Below, in pieces: positions 45,139-57,250 of a stretch of DNA of 64,000 nucleotides (positions are counted from its first letter, which is position 1; each line of letters opens with the position of its first letter). A model generated the notes under the pieces. That model was given only the letters and a program-made list of their open reading frames with translations. It did no database searches and was not told where the DNA came from. Source of the DNA: Diprion similis (taxonomy: Eukaryota; Arthropoda; Insecta; Hymenoptera; Diprionidae); the NCBI RefSeq assembly GCF_021155765.1, contig NC_060113.1, positions 6,277,001-6,341,000 of the forward strand, read 5' to 3'. The position numbers and the translations under genes are program-made.

Positions 45139-48100
45139 TGAGTCTCTGGGCGTCGAATTAGTCTAAAAAGCGTCATAATAATCGATTCCCAGACGAAAGA
45201 TTTTTCGGCCAAAAAAAATCCAAGGCTAACCCCTTTGCATTTTTGGTGAAAATTTCGACGACTTTGAAAAGTGCTGCAATTAATTCTTTAGAACACTATT
45301 CCGACGTAATTTTGCGAGAGAAATCGATTGATCGCAGTCCCAATGCGCTGCGAGCAACACCTGTAAAGTTACAGCCGAAAAACTGCAGATTTTCATCGCC
45401 ATTTCTCTGCTGCTGGTCCTACGCTGTTTTTCATGTGTTTTCTGAGTCTCTGGGCGTCGAATTAGTCTAAAAAGCGTCATAATAATCGATTCCCAGACGA
45501 AAGATTTTTCGGCCAAAAAAAATCCAAGGCTAACCCCTTTGCATTTTTGGAGAAAATTTCGACGACTTCGGAAAGTGCTGCAATTCATTCTTTAAAACAC
45601 TATTCCGACGTAATTTTGCGAGAGAAATCGATTGATCGCAGTCCCAATGCGCTGCGAGCAACACCTGTAAAGTTACAGCCGAAAAACTGCAGATTTTCAT
45701 CGCCATTTCTCTGCTGCTGGTCCTACGCTGTTTTTCATGTGTTTTCTGAGTTCCTGGGCGTCGAATTGGTCTATAAAGCGTCATAATAATCGATTCCCAG
45801 ACAAAAGATTTTTCAGCCAAAAAAAATCCAAGGCTAACCCCTTTGCATTTTTGGTGAAAATTTCGACGACTTTGAAAAGTGCTGCAATTAATTCTTTAGA
45901 ACACTATTCCGACGTAATTTTGCGAGAGAAATCGATTGATCGCAGTCCCAATGCGCTGCGAGCAACACCTGTAAAGTTACAGCCGAAAAACTGCAGATTT
46001 TCATCGCCATTTCTCTGCTGCTGGTCCTACGCTGTTTTTCATGTGTTTTCTGAGTCTCTGGGCGTCGAATTAGTCTAAAAAGCGTCATAATAATCGATTC
46101 CCAGACGAAAGATTATTCGGCCAAAAAAAATCCAAGGCTAACCCCTTTGCATTTTTGGAGAAAATTTCGACGACTTCGGAAAGTGCTGCAATTAATTCTT
46201 TAGAACACTATTCCGACGTAATTTTGCGAGAGAAATCGATTGATCGCAGTCCCAATGCGCTGCGAGCAACACCTGTAAAGTTACAGCCGAAAAACTGCAG
46301 ATTTTCATCGCCATTTCTCTGCTGCTGGTCCTACGCTGTTTTTCATGTGTTTTCTGAGTTCCTGGGCGTCGAATTAGTCTAAAAAGCGTCATAATGATCG
46401 ATTCCCAGACAAAAGATTTTTCGGCCAAAAAAAATCCAAGGCTAACCCCTTTGCATTTTTGGTGAAAATTTCGACGACTTTGAAAAGTGCTGCAATTAAT
46501 TCTTTAGAACACTATTCCGACGTAATTTTGCGAGAGAAATCGATTGATCGCAGTCCCAATGCGCTGCGAGCAACACCTGTAAAGTTACAGCCGAAAAACT
46601 GCAGATTTTCATCGCCATTTCTCTGCTGCTGGTCCTACGCTGTTTTTCATGTGTTTTCTGAGTCTCTGGGCGTCGAATTAGTCTAAAAAGCGTCATAATA
46701 ATCGATTCCCAGACGAAAGATTTTTCGGCCAAAAAAAATCCAAGGCTAACCCCTTTGCATTTTTGGAGAAAATTTCGACGACTTCGGAAAGTGCTGCAAT
46801 TCATTCTTTAAAACACTATTTCGACGTAATTTTGCGAGAGAAATCGATTGATCGCAGTCCCAATGCGCTGCGAGCAACACCTGTAAAGTTACAGCCGAAA
46901 AACTGCAGATTTTCATCGCCATTTCTCTGCTGCTGGTCCTACGCTGTTTTTCATGTGTTTTCTGAGTTCCTGGGCGTCGAATTAGTCTAAAAAGCGTCAT
47001 AATAATCGATTCCCAGACAAAAGATTTTTCGGCCAAAAAAAATCCAAGGCTAACCCCTTTGCATTTTTGGTCAAAATTTCGACGACTTTGAAAAGTGCTG
47101 CAATTAATTCTTGAGAACACTATTCCGACGTAATTTTGCGAAAGAAATCGATTGATCGCAGTCCCAATGCGCTGCGAGCAACACCAGTAAAGTTACAGCC
47201 GAAAAACTGCAGATTTTCATCGCCATTTCTCTGCTGCTGGTCCTACGCTGTTTTTCATGTGTTTTCTGAGTTCCTGGGCGTCGAATTAGTCTAAAAAGCG
47301 TCATAATAATCGATTCCCAGACAAAAGATTTTTCGGCCAAAAAAAATCCAAGGCTAACCCCTTTGCATTTTTGGTGAAAGATTCGACGACTTTGAAAAGT
47401 GCTGCAATTAATTCTTTAGAACACTATTCCGACGTATTTTTGCGAGAGAAATCGATTGATCGCAGTCCCAATGCGCTGCGAGCAACACCTGTAAAGTTAC
47501 AGCCGAAAAACTGCAGATTTTCATCGCCATTTCTCTGCTGCTGGTCCTACGCTGTTTTTCATGTGTTTTCTGAGTCTCTGGGCGTCGAATTAGTCTAAAA
47601 AGCGTCATAATAATCGATTCCCAGACGAAAGATTTTTCGGCCAAAAAAAATCCAAGGCTAACCCCTTTGCATTTTTGGTGAAAATTTCGACGACTTTGAA
47701 AAGTGCTGCAATTAATTCTTTAGAACACTATTCCGACGTAATTTTGCGAGAGAAATCGATTGATCGCAGTCCCAATGCGCTGCGAGCAACACCTGTAAAG
47801 TTACAGCCGAAAAACTGCAGATTTTCATCGCCATTTCTCTGCTGCTGGTCCTACGCTGTTTTTCATGTGTTTTCTGAGTCTCTGGGCGTCGAATTAGTCT
47901 AAAAAGCGTCATAATAATCGATTCCCAGACGAAAGATTATTCGGCCAAAAAAAATCCAAGGCTAACCCCTTTGCATTTTTGGAGAAAATTTCGACGACTT
48001 CGGAAAGTGCTGCAATTAATTCTTTAGAACACTATTCCGACGTAATTTTGCGAGAGAAATCGATTGATCGCAGTCCCAATGCGCTGCGAGCAACACCTGT

Positions 48101-49500
48101 AAAGTTACAGCCGAAAAACTGCAGATTTTCATCGCCATTTCTCTGCTGCTGGTCCTACGCTGTTTTTCATGTGTTTTCTGAGTTCCTGGGCGTCGAATTA
48201 GTCTAAAAAGCGTCATAATGATCGATTCCCAGACAAAAGATTTTTCGGCCAAAAAAAATCCAAGGCTAACCCCTTTGCATTTTTGGTGAAAATTTCGACG
48301 ACTTTGAAAAGTGCTGCAATTAATTCTTTAGAACACTATTCCGACGTAATTTTGCGAGAGAAATCGATTGATCGCAGTCCCAATGCGCTGCGAGCAACAC
48401 CTGTAAAGTTACAGCCGAAAAACTGCAGATTTTCATCGCCATTTCTCTGCTGCTGGTCCTACGCTGTTTTTCATGTGTTTTCTGAGTCTCTGGGCGTCGA
48501 ATTAGTCTAAAAAGCGTCATAATAATCGATTCCCAGACGAAAGATTTTTCGGCCAAAAAAAATCCAAGGCTAACCCCTTTGCATTTTTGGAGAAAATTTC
48601 GACGACTTCGGAAAGTGCTGCAATTCATTCTTTAAAACACTATTTCGACGTAATTTTGCGAGAGAAATCGATTGATCGCAGTCCCAATGCGCTGCGAGCA
48701 ACACCTGTAAAGTTACAGCCGAAAAACTGCAGATTTTCATCGCCATTTCTCTGCTGCTGGTCCTACGCTGTTTTTCATGTGTTTTCTGAGTTCCTGGGCG
48801 TCGAATTAGTCTAAAAAGCGTCATAATAATCGATTCCCAGACAAAAGATTTTTCGGCCAAAAAAAATCCAAGGCTAACCCCTTTGCATTTTTGGTCAAAA
48901 TTTCGACGACTTTGAAAAGTGCTGCAATTAATTCTTGAGAACACTATTCCGACGTAATTTTGCGAAAGAAATCGATTGATCGCAGTCCCAATGCGCTGCG
49001 AGCAACACCAGTAAAGTTACAGCCGAAAAACTGCAGATTTTCATCGCCATTTCTCTGCTGCTGGTCCTACGCTGTTTTTCATGTGTTTTCTGAGTTCCTG
49101 GGCGTCGAATTAGTCTAAAAAGCGTCATAATAATCGATTCCCAGACAAAAGATTTTTCGGCCAAAAAAAATCCAAGGCTAACCCCTTTGCATTTTTGGTG
49201 AAAGATTCGACGACTTTGAAAAGTGCTGCAATTAATTCTTTAGAACACTATTCCGACGTAATTTTGCGAGAGAAATCGATTGATCGCAGTCCCAATGCGC
49301 TGCGAGCAACACCTGTAAAGTTACAGCCGAAAAACTGCAGATTTTCATCGCCATTTCTCTGCTGCTGGTCCTACGCTGTTTTTCATGTGTTTTCTGAGTC
49401 TCTGGGCGTCGAATTAGTCTAAAAAGCGTCATAATAATCGATTCCCAGACGAAAGATTTTTCGGCCAAAAAAAATCCAAGGCTAACCCCTTTGCATTTTT
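45139..49500. repeat. Secondary satellite duplications of 8 and 6 monomers
   Basis: Units from about 45243 to 47598 repeat 42811-45166 at an offset of 2,432 bp (8 x 304), for example GAAAGATTCGACG at 44939 and 47371. Units from about 47675 to 49422 repeat 45851-47598 at an offset of 1,824 bp (6 x 304), with the same marker at 49195. A few private substitutions show they are slightly older than the A/B duplication or have since mutated. Confidence 0.85.
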
Positions 49501-52500
49501 AGTGAAAATTTCGACGACTTTGAAAAGTGCTGCAATTAATTCTTTAGAACACTATTCCGACGTAATTTTGCGAGAGAAATCGATTGATCGCAGTCCCAAT
49601 GCGCTGCGAGCAACACCTGTAAAGTTACAGCCGAAAAACTGCAGATTTTCATCGCCATTTCTCTGCTGCTGGTCCTACGCTGTTTTTCATGTGTTTTCTG
49701 AGTTCCTGGGCGTCGAATTAGTCTCAAAAGCGTCATAATAATCGATTCCCAGACAAAAGATTTTTCGGCCAAAAAAAATCCAAGGCTAACGCCTTTGCAT
49801 TTTTGGTGAAAATTTCGACGACTTCGGAAAGTGCTGCAATTAATTCTTTAGAACAATATTCCGACGTAATTTTGCGAGAGAAATCGATTGATCGCAGTCC
49901 CAATGCGCTGCGAGCAACACCTGTAAAGTTACAGCCGAAAAACTGCAGATTTTCATCGCCATTTCTCTGCTGCTGGTCCTACGCTGTTTTTCATGTGTTT
50001 TCTGAGTTCCTGGGCGTCGAATTAGTCTAAAAAGCGTCATAATAATCGATTCCCAGACAAAAGATTTTTCGGCCAAAAAAAATCCAAGGCTAACCCCTTT
50101 GCATTTTTGGTGAAAATTTCGACGACTTTGAAAAGTGCTGCAATTAATTCTTTAGAACACTATTCCGACGTAATTTTGCGAGAGAAATCGATTGATCGCA
50201 GTCCCAATGCGCTGCGAGCAACACCTGTAAAGTTACAGCCAAAAAACTGCAGATTTTCATCGCCATTTCTCTGCTGCTGGTCCTACGCTGTTTTTCATGT
50301 GTTTTCTGAGTTCCTGGGCGTCGAATTAGTCTAAAAAGCGTCATAATAATCGATTCCCAGACAAATGATTTTTCGGCCAGAAAAAATCCAAGGCTAACCC
50401 CTTTGCATTTTTGGTGAAAATTTCGACGACTTTGAAAAGTGCTGCAATTAATTCTTTAGAACACTATTCCGACGTACTTTTGCGAGAGAAATCGATTGAT
50501 CGCAGTCCCAATGCGCTGCGAGCAACACCTGTAAAGTTACAGCCGGAAAACTGCAGATTTTCATCGCCATTTCTCTGCTGCTGGTCCTACGCTGTTTTTC
50601 ATGTGTTTTCTGAGTTCCTGGGCGTCGAATTAGTCTAAAAAGCGTCATAATAATCAATTCCCGGACAAAAGATTTTTCGGCCAAAAAAAATCCAAGGCTA
50701 ACCCCTTTGCATTTTTGGTGAAAATTTCGACGACTTTGAAAAGTGCTGCAATTAATTCTTTAGAACACTATTCCGACGTAATTTTGCGAGAGAAATCGAT
50801 TGATCGCAGTCCCAATGCGCTGCGAGCAACACCTGTAAAGTTACAGCCGAAAAACTGCAGATTTTCATCGCCATTTCTCTGCTGCTGGTCCTACGCTGTT
50901 TTCCATGTGTTTTCTGAGTTCCTGGGCGTCGAATTAGTCTAAAAAGCGTCATAATAATCAATTCCCAGACAAAAGATTTTTCGGCCAAAAAAAATCCAAG
51001 GCTAACCCCTTTGCATTTTTGGTGAAAATTTCGACGACTTTGAAAAGTGCTGCAATTAATTCTTTAGAACACTATTCCGACGTAATTTTGCGAGAGAAAT
51101 CGATTGATCGCAGTCCCAATGCGCTGCGAGCAACACCTGTAAAGTTACAGCCGAAAAACTGCAGATTTTCATCGCCATTTCTCTGCTGCTGGTCCTACGC
51201 TGTTTTTCATGTGTTTTCTGAGTTCCTGGGCGTCGAATTAGTCTAAAAAGCGTCATAATAATCGATTCCCAGACAAAAGATTTTTCGGCCAAAAAAAATC
51301 CAAGGCTAACCCCTTTGCATTTTTGGTGAAAATTTCGACGACTTTGAAAAGTGCTGCAATTAATTCTTTAGAACACTATTCCGACGTAATTTTGCGAGAG
51401 AAATCGATTGATCGCAGTCCCAATGCGCTGCGAGCAACACCTGTAAAGTTACAGCCGAAAAACTGCAGATTTTCATCGCCATTTCTCTGCTGCTGGTCCT
51501 ACGCTGTTTTTCATGTGTTTTCTGAGTTCCTGGGCGTCGAATTAGTCTAAAAAGCGTCATAATAATCGATTCCCAGGCAAAAGATTTTTCGGCCAAAAAA
51601 AATCCAAGGCTAACCCCTTTGCATTTTTGGAGAAAATTTCGACGACTTCGGAAAGTGCTGCAATTAATTCTTTAGAACACTATTCCGACGTAATTTTGGG
51701 AGAGAAATCGATTGATCGCAGTCCCAATGCGCTGCGAGCAACACCTGTAAAGTTACAGCCGAAAAACTGCAGATTTTCATCGCCATTTCTCTGCTGCTGG
51801 TCCTACGCTGTTTTTCATGTGTTTTCTGAGTTCCTGGGCGTCGAATTAGTCTAAAAAGCGTCATAATAATCGATTCCCAGACAAAAGATTTTTCGGCCAA
51901 AAAAAATCCAAGGCTAACCCCTTTGCATTTTTGGTGAAAATTTCGACGACTTTGAAAAGTGCTGCAATTAATTCTTTAGAACACTATTACGACGTAATTT
52001 TGCGAGAGAAATCGATTGATCGCAGTCCCAATGCGCTGCGAGCAACACCTGTAAAGTTACAGCCGAAAAACTGCAGATTTTCATCGTCATTTCTCTGCTG
52101 CTGGTCCTACGCTGTTTTTCATGTGTTTTCTGAGTTCCTGGGCGTCGAATTAGTCTAAAAAGCGTCATAATAATCGATTCCCAGACAAAAGATTTTTCGG
52201 CCAAAAAAAATCCAAGGCTAACCCCTTTGCAGTTTTGGTGAAAATTTCGACGACTTTGAAAAGTGCTGCAATTAATTCTTTAGAACACTATTCCGACGTA
52301 ATTTTGCGAGAGAAATCGATTGATCGCAGTCCCAATGCGCTGCGAGCAACACCTGTAAAGTTACAGCCGAAAAACTGCAGATTTTCATCGCCATTTCTCT
52401 GCTGCTGGTCCTACGCTGTTTTTCATGTGTTTTCTGAGTTCCTGGGCTTCGAATTAGTCTAAAAAGCGTCATAATAATCGATTCCCAGACAAAAGATTTC

Positions 52501-53450
52501 TCGGCCAAAAAAAATCCAAGGCTAACCCCTTTGCATTTTTGGTGAAAATTTCGACGACTTTGAAAAGTGCTGCAATTAATTCTTTAGAACACTATTCCGA
52601 CGTAATTTTGCGAGAGAAATCGATTGATCGCAGTCCCAATGCGCTGCGAGCAACACCTGTAAAGTTACAGACGAAAAACTGCAGATTTTCATCGCCATTT
52701 CTCTGCTGCTGGTCCTACGCTGTTTTTCATGTGTTTTCTGAGTTCCTGGGCGTCGAATTAGTCTAAAAAGCGTCATAATAATCGATTCCCAGACAAAAGA
52801 TTTTTCGGCCAAAAAAAATCCAAGGCTAACCCCTTTGCATTTTTGGTGAAAATTTTGACGACTTTGAAAAGTGCTGCAATCAATTCTTTAGAACACTATT
52901 CCGACGTAATTTTGCGAGAGAAATCGATTGATCGCAGTCCCAATGCGCTGCGAGCAACACCTGTAAAGTTACAGCCGAAAAACTGCAGATTTTCATCGCC
53001 ATTTCTCTGCTGCTGGTCCTACGCTGTTTTTCATGTGTTTTCTGAGTTCCTGGGCGTCGAAGTAGTCTAAAAAGCGTCATAATAATCGATTCCCAGACAA
53101 AAGATTTTTCGGCCAAAAAAAATCCAAGGCTAACCCCTTTGCATTTTTGGTGAAAATTTCGACGACTTTGAAAAGTGCTGCAATTAATTCTTTAGAACAC
53201 TATTCCGACGTAATTTTGCGAGAGAAATCGATTGATCGCAGTCCCAATGCGCTGCGAGCAACACCTGTAAAGTTACAGCCGAAAAACTGCAGATTTTCAT
53301 CGCCATTTCTCTGCTGCTGGTCCTACGCTGTTTTTCATGTGTTTTCTGAGTTCCTGGGCGTCGAATTAGTCTAAAAAGCGTCATAATAATCGATTCCCAG
53401 ACAAAAGATTTTTCGGCTAAAAAAAATCCAAGGCTAACCCCTTTGCATTT

Positions 53451-54966
53451 TTGACGAAAATTTCGACGACTTTCAAAAGTGCTGCAATTAATTCTTTGGG
53501 GTACTTTTCCGACGTAATTTTGCGAGAGGAATCGATAAATCGCAGTCACGATACGCTGCGAGCAACACCTGCAAAGTTACAGCCGAAAAACTGCAGATTC
53601 TCATCGCCATTTTTCTGCTGCTGGTCCTAGGCTGTTTTTCATGTGTTTTCTGAGTTCCTGGGCGTCGAATTAGTCTGAAAAGCTTCATACGGATCGACTC
53701 CCAGACAAAAGATTTTTCGGCTAAAAAAAATCCAAGGCTAACCCCTTTGCATTTTTGACGAAAATTTCGACGACTTTCAAAAGTGCTGCAATTGATTCTT
53801 TGGGGTAATATTCCGAAGTAATTTTGCGAGAGGAATCGATTAATCGCAGTCCCGATACGCTGCGAGCAACACCTGCAAAGTTACAGCCGAAAAACTGCAG
53901 ATTCTCATCGCCATTTCTCTGCTGCTGGTCCTAGGCTGTTTTCCATGAGTTTTCTGAGTTCCTGGGCGTCGAATTAGTCTCAAAAGCGTTATACGGATCG
54001 AATCCCAGACAAAAGATTTTTCGGCTAAAAAAAATCCAAGGCTAACCCCTTTGCATTTTTGACGAAAATTTCGACGACTTTCAAAAGTGCTGCAATTAAT
54101 TCCTCGGGGTACTATTCCGACGTAATTTTGCGAGAGGAATCGATTAATCGCAGTCCCAATGCGCTGCGAGCAACACCCGCAAAGTTACAGCCGAAAAACT
54201 GCAGATTCTCATCGACATTTCGCTGCTGCTGGTCCTAGGTTGTTTTTCTCGTGTTTTCTGAGTTACTGGGCGTCGAATTAGTCTCAAAAGCGTCATACGG
54301 ATCAATTCCGAGACAAAAGAATTTTCGGCTCAAAAAAATCCAAGGCTAACCTCTTTGCATTTTTGACGAAAATTTCGACGACTTTGAAAAGTGCTGCAAA
54401 TAATTTTTCAGGGTACTATTCCGACGTGATTTTGCGAGAGAAATCGATTGATCGCAGTCCCAACACGCTGCGAACAACGGATCAAAAGATCCAGCCTAAA
54501 AACTGCAGATTTCACTCGTCATTTCTCTGTTGTTGGTCCTACGCTTTTTTTTATGTGTTTTTTGAGTGCCTGAGGTTCCAATCAGCCAAGAAACGGTCAT
54601 ACAGATCAATTCAGAGATCAGAAATTTTCGGCTTCAAAAATCGCAAAACAAGGAAGGCTAACCCCCTTGAATTTTTGTCAAAAATTTCGACGACTTTGGA
54701 AAGTGCTGCAATTAATTTTTTAGGGCACTATTTCGACGTAATTTTGCGAGAGAAATCGATTTTTCGCAGTCCCAACACGCCGCGAGCAACGGATCAAAAG
54801 TTACAGCCGAAAAATGAAACGCATTGTTTCCTCATTTTTCTGCTGCTGGTTCTTCCACGTAATTTCACTGCTGTTTGTCCTACGCTTTTTTTCCTGTGTT
54901 TCCACGTGTCTAATAAATCTAGAAATCTCGGTTATTTAAAACGATTCCTAGACAGAAGATTTTCAG
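53451..54966. repeat. Diverged right-edge satellite monomers
   Basis: Five units with many shared differences from the core (ACTTTCAAAAGTG, GAGAGGAATCGAT, TCCTAGGCTG, CATACGGATC), matching the left-edge units. The last one (from about 54670) has the long form, with extra bases between CTGCTGCTGG and CACTGCTGTTTGTCC near 54840. A 202-codon open frame over 54363-54971 is a by-product of these variants. Confidence 0.9.
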
Positions 54967-55262
54967 ATTGACTCCCAACCAAAAACCTATCGGTTAAAAA
55001 AAAAAGTTAAATCATAGTATAGGTTACAAAGGACAGCTTCGACGTCAGAAATAAAAACTATCTATTGATGGGTGGATCATCTCACTAGATCTCTCGAACG
55101 TGAAACAAGTGATTCTTTAGCACAGAATACAAATAAACGGTTGTCTATAAAATTCAACTTTGATTTAAAAAAAAAACAAATTAACTGTTCGAGGATGTTA
55201 CGTTGTAGTGAGGCATGAAAGAACGGTTATAGATGATGATTTGAAATAATCAAAGGTTGTTT
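54967..55262. other. Spacer between satellite and right arm
   Basis: AT-rich unique DNA with short A-runs; no gene seen. Confidence 0.3.
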
Positions 55263-56301
55263 CCACGTAACAATATAAAATAAAAATTGAAACTAAGAGA
55301 AGATTTACTTTGCGATAAGCCGGTAACATGTGAGTACGTTGTTGCCTTGTCCTATACAGGCCCTCGTGAGAGTTGTTTAAATGGTGGAAGCCAATTTATA
55401 CTATTAATAATAATGGGAAGGGTTCTCGTTCCAAATAAATGATTATATGAATGATTTAACTGGTAAAAGATAACATGTATTCTGCAAACGATTTGGATTA
55501 TTGAAAACGAATGGTTACAAATGAATAATATATAAAAAATCAAAAATGAACAATGAAATTTATAATTTGTTTTGATTTATACAAAGTTAACGTCGACGAG
55601 AGAATTTGGTATCAAATACAGAGAAGCTGTAGACGTAGTAAAATTCAGTCGTTTCCGTTATTCAAGAAATGTTGTGTTTAATTATATTAAATAGTTCAAT
55701 TAATTGGTACCAAGAACATCTACCCTAAACGATAATGATATCTAGATGGATATTTGATAGGATTAAATCTCTATTTCATCGAACCATGAAGATACACGCT
55801 TTCTGGATTACTGAATCTACTTATTTGCAAGTACGGTTGTGCCAGGAGGATCCCTCTCGGTATGTGTAACACATAGACATCAACCTGCAATAAAAAATAT
55901 TCCGAGTATGTATTTTCTTGGGTCGAGATATATACTAAAGTATTCTACTTGTGGATACAATCTGCGATTAACTATATTTTACCAAAAATCTTGCAATGGG
56001 GCCGAGTTGTAGACTGGAGATTTCCTCTTGTTATACCGAGTGATATAGAATACAACTCGGCACTCATTCCACTACTGGAATTCATACTAAAATTATTAGA
56101 AAACAATAAGTTCATTTGAAAATGGCAAGAGAAGCTTGCTACCAATTAGCAGTGTCTTTACAGAAAAGTAATTTTCACAATACGGCGAAATTATGCTTTG
56201 GAAAATGCTGTAAGAAGAACTGCTCGAATTGACTCATCTTTTGATAATGATTGCGAGACTGAGTGCCGTCGCATAGTGTCGGTCAGCGTCAATGATATTC
56301 T
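55263..56301 (+). repeat. Right inverted arm flanking the satellite
   Basis: Inverted partner of 21873-22967. Bases 55920-56057 are identical to the left arm. Read outward (plus strand), the second coding-like frame remains open past the 138-bp block and ends shortly after it (LLEFILKLLENNKFI, stop near 56130). An upstream frame contains STREFGIKYREAVDVVKF (around 55590-55640). The two arms agree at amino-acid level in these stretches more than in the DNA between them, which hints at a decayed coding gene. No family was recognised. Similarity to the left arm ends where the Penelope-like element begins. Confidence 0.85.
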
Positions 56302-57250
56302 GTATTGTTTTCCCGAAATTCATTGTTCTATCTAAATTAGCTCTGGCTATAATCAGCAAAAGGTGGGAAGAAATCAACCGTCACACTAGTACAAACAAAA
56401 AAGAATTCACAACCGCATCAAAATTATGTTTGGAATCTTGCTATTTTGCTTATGAACAATCTTTTTACAAACAAACATAGTCTTAGAATATTTAGAGAAT
56501 CAAATAATCAAGGAATTGCCTTTTAGTTTACTTTTTTATCATAGATATGTGGGTGATATACTTATTTGCATCTATAAAGATAATATCGATATTTTGTTAC
56601 AAAACTTTAACAACTTTCACCCAAAAATACAGTTCACGCATGAGATAGAGCAAAACAAACAGATTAGTTTTCTAGATAGAATGGTCACAAATGATAACGG
56701 CAATATAATTTTAGATTGTTACCATAAAAACACCTGGTCAGGTCGTTATATAAATTTCTACTCTAAACATCCTCTACAACGCAAAAAGGCTGTAATTATG
56801 GGATTATATTACAGATGCTTGAAATTATCGCACCCAAAATTTAAAAGGAAAAATTTAAAAATCTTAGAAGATACCTTACTTAAAAATGATTGCCCGTTAA
56901 AAGTAATATACCAAATCATAAAGGACAGAGTTCATAAATTTTACAACAATATAAATTGGAACTTGGATATAAAAAAAGACAAGATTGTATGTTCTATCCC
57001 ATTTATAGAGGGTCTATCTTCAAAAAAATTTTAAAAACTTTACTTGATATAGGTGTTAACACAACTTACAAGATATCTAACAACATACGCAGTATGTTTA
57101 CTCATTTAAAAACGAAAACTGCTACACAAGAGAAATCTAATATCGTTTACAAAGTAGAATGTCTTTGTTGCAACAAAATATATATATATGACGAACGTCA
57201 CAGTATTTAAAAAGTCGTATTCACCTTTTAGATGAAACTGACATATAATT
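56302..57250 (+). mobile_element. Penelope-like retroelement, 5'-truncated and inactive
   Basis: Three overlapping frames make up part of a Penelope-type reverse transcriptase and the start of its GIY-YIG endonuclease. Frame 1 (to 56480) contains ALAIISKRWEEI and ends YKQT. The expected GTPMGSPLSP motif is missing, and the reading continues in another frame with VLEYLEN. Frame 2 (to 57034) carries RYVGDILICIY, where the family has YVDD, so a catalytic Asp is Gly, then QISFLDRMV and SGRYINFYSKHPLQRKKAVI, typical of this family. A frameshift leads to IVYKVECLCCNKIYI, the expected start of GIY-YIG, followed by a break. The N-terminal half is absent. The copy cannot retrotranspose by itself. Confidence 0.9.

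Larger units (their letters stand above)
23345..54966. repeat. Satellite DNA array, 304-bp monomer, about 104 direct copies
   Basis: Monomers such as 30048-30351 repeat head to tail with a period of 304 bp. A few are 303 bp because GCGCTGCGAG became GCGTGCGAG. Landmarks in each unit are TTTCGACGACTTTGAAAAG, two AATCGATT sites, a PstI site CTGCAG, CTCTGCTGCTGG, and an A-run before TCCAAGGCTAACCCC. Core monomers between about 24270 and 53400 differ by only a few bases. The unit is not a multiple of three, so no reading frame runs through the array. Each unit holds a 75-codon plus-strand and a 78-codon minus-strand open stretch; I treat these as incidental. I do not recognise the family, and I see no match to the CENP-B box. 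Confidence 0.98.

Noticed and set aside
24274..53688. Around 180 repeated short open frames on both strands as real genes
   Set aside because: They are the same satellite monomer. The 304-bp period breaks any continuous frame, edge monomers lack the frames, and changes among copies are as often non-synonymous as not.
23345..54966. CRISPR array or other spacer-repeat system
   Set aside because: Units are contiguous 304-bp monomers without unique spacers, in eukaryotic DNA.
23345..54966. CENP-B-box-containing centromeric satellite
   Set aside because: I found no TTCG-N4-A-NN-CGGG pattern in the monomer. A centromeric role is not excluded but has no sequence support.
54363..54971. 202-codon open frame as a protein gene
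   Set aside because: It covers two diverged satellite monomers whose length difference happens to keep frame.
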